Shown one piece after another: positions 62,888 to 64,000 of a stretch of DNA of 64,000 nucleotides. Where the stretch lies: positions 248,001 through 312,000 of the forward strand of contig NZ_JHYF01000001.1 of the NCBI RefSeq assembly GCF_000621485.1. The letters run 5' to 3'. The notes below the pieces were generated by a model. It worked only from the letters and a program-made list of their open reading frames with translations. It did not search any database and was not told where the DNA came from. Position numbers and translations under genes: made by a program. Each line of letters begins with the position of its first letter. The stretch's first letter is position 1. This DNA comes from Alkaliphilus transvaalensis ATCC 700919. Lineage in GTDB: Bacteria; Bacillota; Clostridia; Peptostreptococcales; Natronincolaceae.

Positions 62888-63469
62888 TTGTCAGTTTCTT
62901 CGATATTTTTAATATTAGTTAGTTCTATATTAGTAAATAACTTTATTCTATCAAGATTCTTAGGAATCTGTCCCTTCTTTGGAGTTTCTAAACAGGTAGA
63001 AACTGCCTTTGGAATGGGTATGGCTGTTACTTTCGTTATGGCCTTAGCTTCTATGATGACTTATATCATTCAAAATCAAATTCTAAAGCGATTTGACTTA
63101 GAATATTTACAAACAATAGCGTTTATTCTAGTAATTGCAGCATTAGTTCAATTTGTAGAGATGGTAATCGAAAAAACCAGTCCTACACTGTACCAATCTT
63201 TAGGGGTTTTCCTACCTCTAATTACAACAAACTGTGCAGTTTTAGGATTAACTATCTTAAATATCCAATTAGATTACAATATTATCGAAACGATGATTCA
63301 TGCAATTGGTGCAGCAATTGGGTTTTCGTTAGCTATTGTATTATTTGCAGCTATCCGAGAAAGATTAGAGCTGTATGATGTACCAGAAGTATTCAAAGGT
63401 TTTCCAATTGCCTTAATTACAGCAAGTTTAATGTCGTTAGCCTTCTTAGGTTTCAGTGGACTTGTGTAA
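62888..63469 (+). CDS. rnfA: Rnf complex subunit A
   Basis: 193 residues; start is TTG at 62888 after AAGGAGGTG. Six membrane helices with [34 protein letters not shown] and the C-terminal IPIALITA-like [15 protein letters not shown]. The Cys of GICP and TNC match the iron-sulfur ligands shared with RnfE. It is followed 12 bases later by rnfB. Confidence 0.97.
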   Translation: MSVSSIFLILVSSILVNNFILSRFLGICPFFGVSKQVETAFGMGMAVTFVMALASMMTYIIQNQILKRFDLEYLQTIAFILVIAALVQFVEMVIEKTSPTLYQSLGVFLPLITTNCAVLGLTILNIQLDYNIIETMIHAIGAAIGFSLAIVLFAAIRERLELYDVPEVFKGFPIALITASLMSLAFLGFSGLV

Positions 63470-63481
63470 AGGAGTGATCAG

Positions 63482-64000
63482 ATGAATATTCAACAAGTGA
63501 TTGTACTACCAATCGTGAGTTTAGGTGGAATGGGACTTCTTTTCGGAGCAGGACTTGCCTATGCATCAAAGAAATTTGGTACTGAGGTAGACCCTAAACT
63601 ATTATTAATTAGAGATGCGTTACCAGGAGCTAACTGTGGTGGTTGTGGCGTTCCTGGATGTGATAGTTTTGCTAAAGCAGTATTTGAAGGTAAACTTCCT
63701 GTAAATGGATGTCCTGTTGGTGGTGCTGAATGTGCCAGTGCATTGGCTAAGATTATGGGAGTAGAAGAAACAGAATCAGTTAAGACGGTTGCTAAAGTTA
63801 TTTGTAATGGGACTACAACTAAGTGTAAAGAGCGATTTGAATATAAGGGAGTACAAGATTGTGTCGCTGCTTCAATGGTTGGTGGCGGAAGCAAATCTTG
63901 TGAATATGGTTGCTTAGGATTAGGAACTTGTGTTAGAGCGTGTCCATTTGATGCTATTGAAATTGTTGATGGAAGAATCGCTAAGATCATTCCAGAAAAA
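63482..64000 (+). CDS. rnfB: Rnf complex subunit B, 3' end cut by the window
   Basis: 173 residues are visible from ATG 63482 (SD AAAGGAGTGA) and the frame is open at the right edge. A membrane helix (about 6-25) is followed by the 4Fe-4S motif ANCGGCGVPGCDSF (about 49-62) and then CEYGCLGLGTCVRACPFDAI, the start of the ferredoxin-like part. RnfB takes electrons from reduced ferredoxin. The remaining ferredoxin domains lie beyond the window. Confidence 0.97.
   Translation, partial: MNIQQVIVLPIVSLGGMGLLFGAGLAYASKKFGTEVDPKLLLIRDALPGANCGGCGVPGCDSFAKAVFEGKLPVNGCPVGGAECASALAKIMGVEETESVKTVAKVICNGTTTKCKERFEYKGVQDCVAASMVGGGSKSCEYGCLGLGTCVRACPFDAIEIVDGRIAKIIPEK

Overview
The window is low-GC DNA (A/T-rich codons, strong AGGAGG/GGGTGG ribosome sites, several TTG/GTG starts). 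It carries an RnfCDGEAB operon, sigma-54 promoters, a YrrT/LuxS/transsulfuration locus and ScpAB. This points to an anaerobic member of the Clostridia (Alkaliphilus-like is a guess). No tRNA, rRNA, insertion sequence or CRISPR array was recognised. The left edge cuts an NRPS gene and the right edge cuts rnfB.

Positions 1-34600 hold a large hybrid NRPS/PKS gene cluster. In order it encodes: a truncated C-A-PCP protein; a KS-(dead AT)-ACP-C protein; a half-C-A-PCP-C-A-PCP protein; a free-standing BtrH-like acyltransferase; a free acyl carrier protein; two ABC exporter half-transporters; a serine hydrolase of the beta-lactamase (S12) fold; a frameshifted GNAT gene; and a 5273-residue synthetase arranged BtrH-PCP-C-A-PCP-E-C-A-PCP-C-A-PCP-C-A-PCP-TE. 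Specificity codes read by eye suggest the last protein adds D-Asn, Leu, Ile and one unassigned residue before thioesterase release. The unusual parts are the BtrH domain fused to a carrier protein at the head of the terminal synthetase, the second stand-alone BtrH-like protein beside a free ACP, the eroded acyltransferase, and a D-Asn module in the same cluster as an S12 hydrolase.

Positions 34600-39900 return to housekeeping genes: a DHH-CBS-CBS-nucleotidyltransferase fusion (tRNA end maturation), an M50 site-2 protease, scpA and scpB. Positions 40000-49600 form a metal and membrane region. It has a CopA-type copper ATPase under a CsoR-like operator, a CcdA-like protein, at least four very small membrane or Cys-rich proteins, a histidine kinase with a sigma-54 activator, lgt, and a DUF1461 membrane protein. 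Three sequences with the exact GG-N10-GC spacing of sigma-54 promoters lie around the kinase/activator pair.

Positions 49600-53700 hold a sulfur-amino-acid locus: yrrT on the minus strand, then luxS, a cystathionine lyase (mccB-like) and a cystathionine/cysteine synthase (mccA-like). All three transcription units share the same promoter followed by the same 20-bp operator, which defines a local regulon, probably of a CymR/Rrf2-type repressor.

Positions 54100-64000 encode an SH3/NlpC-P60 wall hydrolase, a SPOR-like membrane protein, a set of small signalling or regulatory proteins (DRTGG, ATP-binding, DRTGG-like, PHP, ATP-binding), and the Rnf ion-pumping ferredoxin:NAD oxidoreductase operon.
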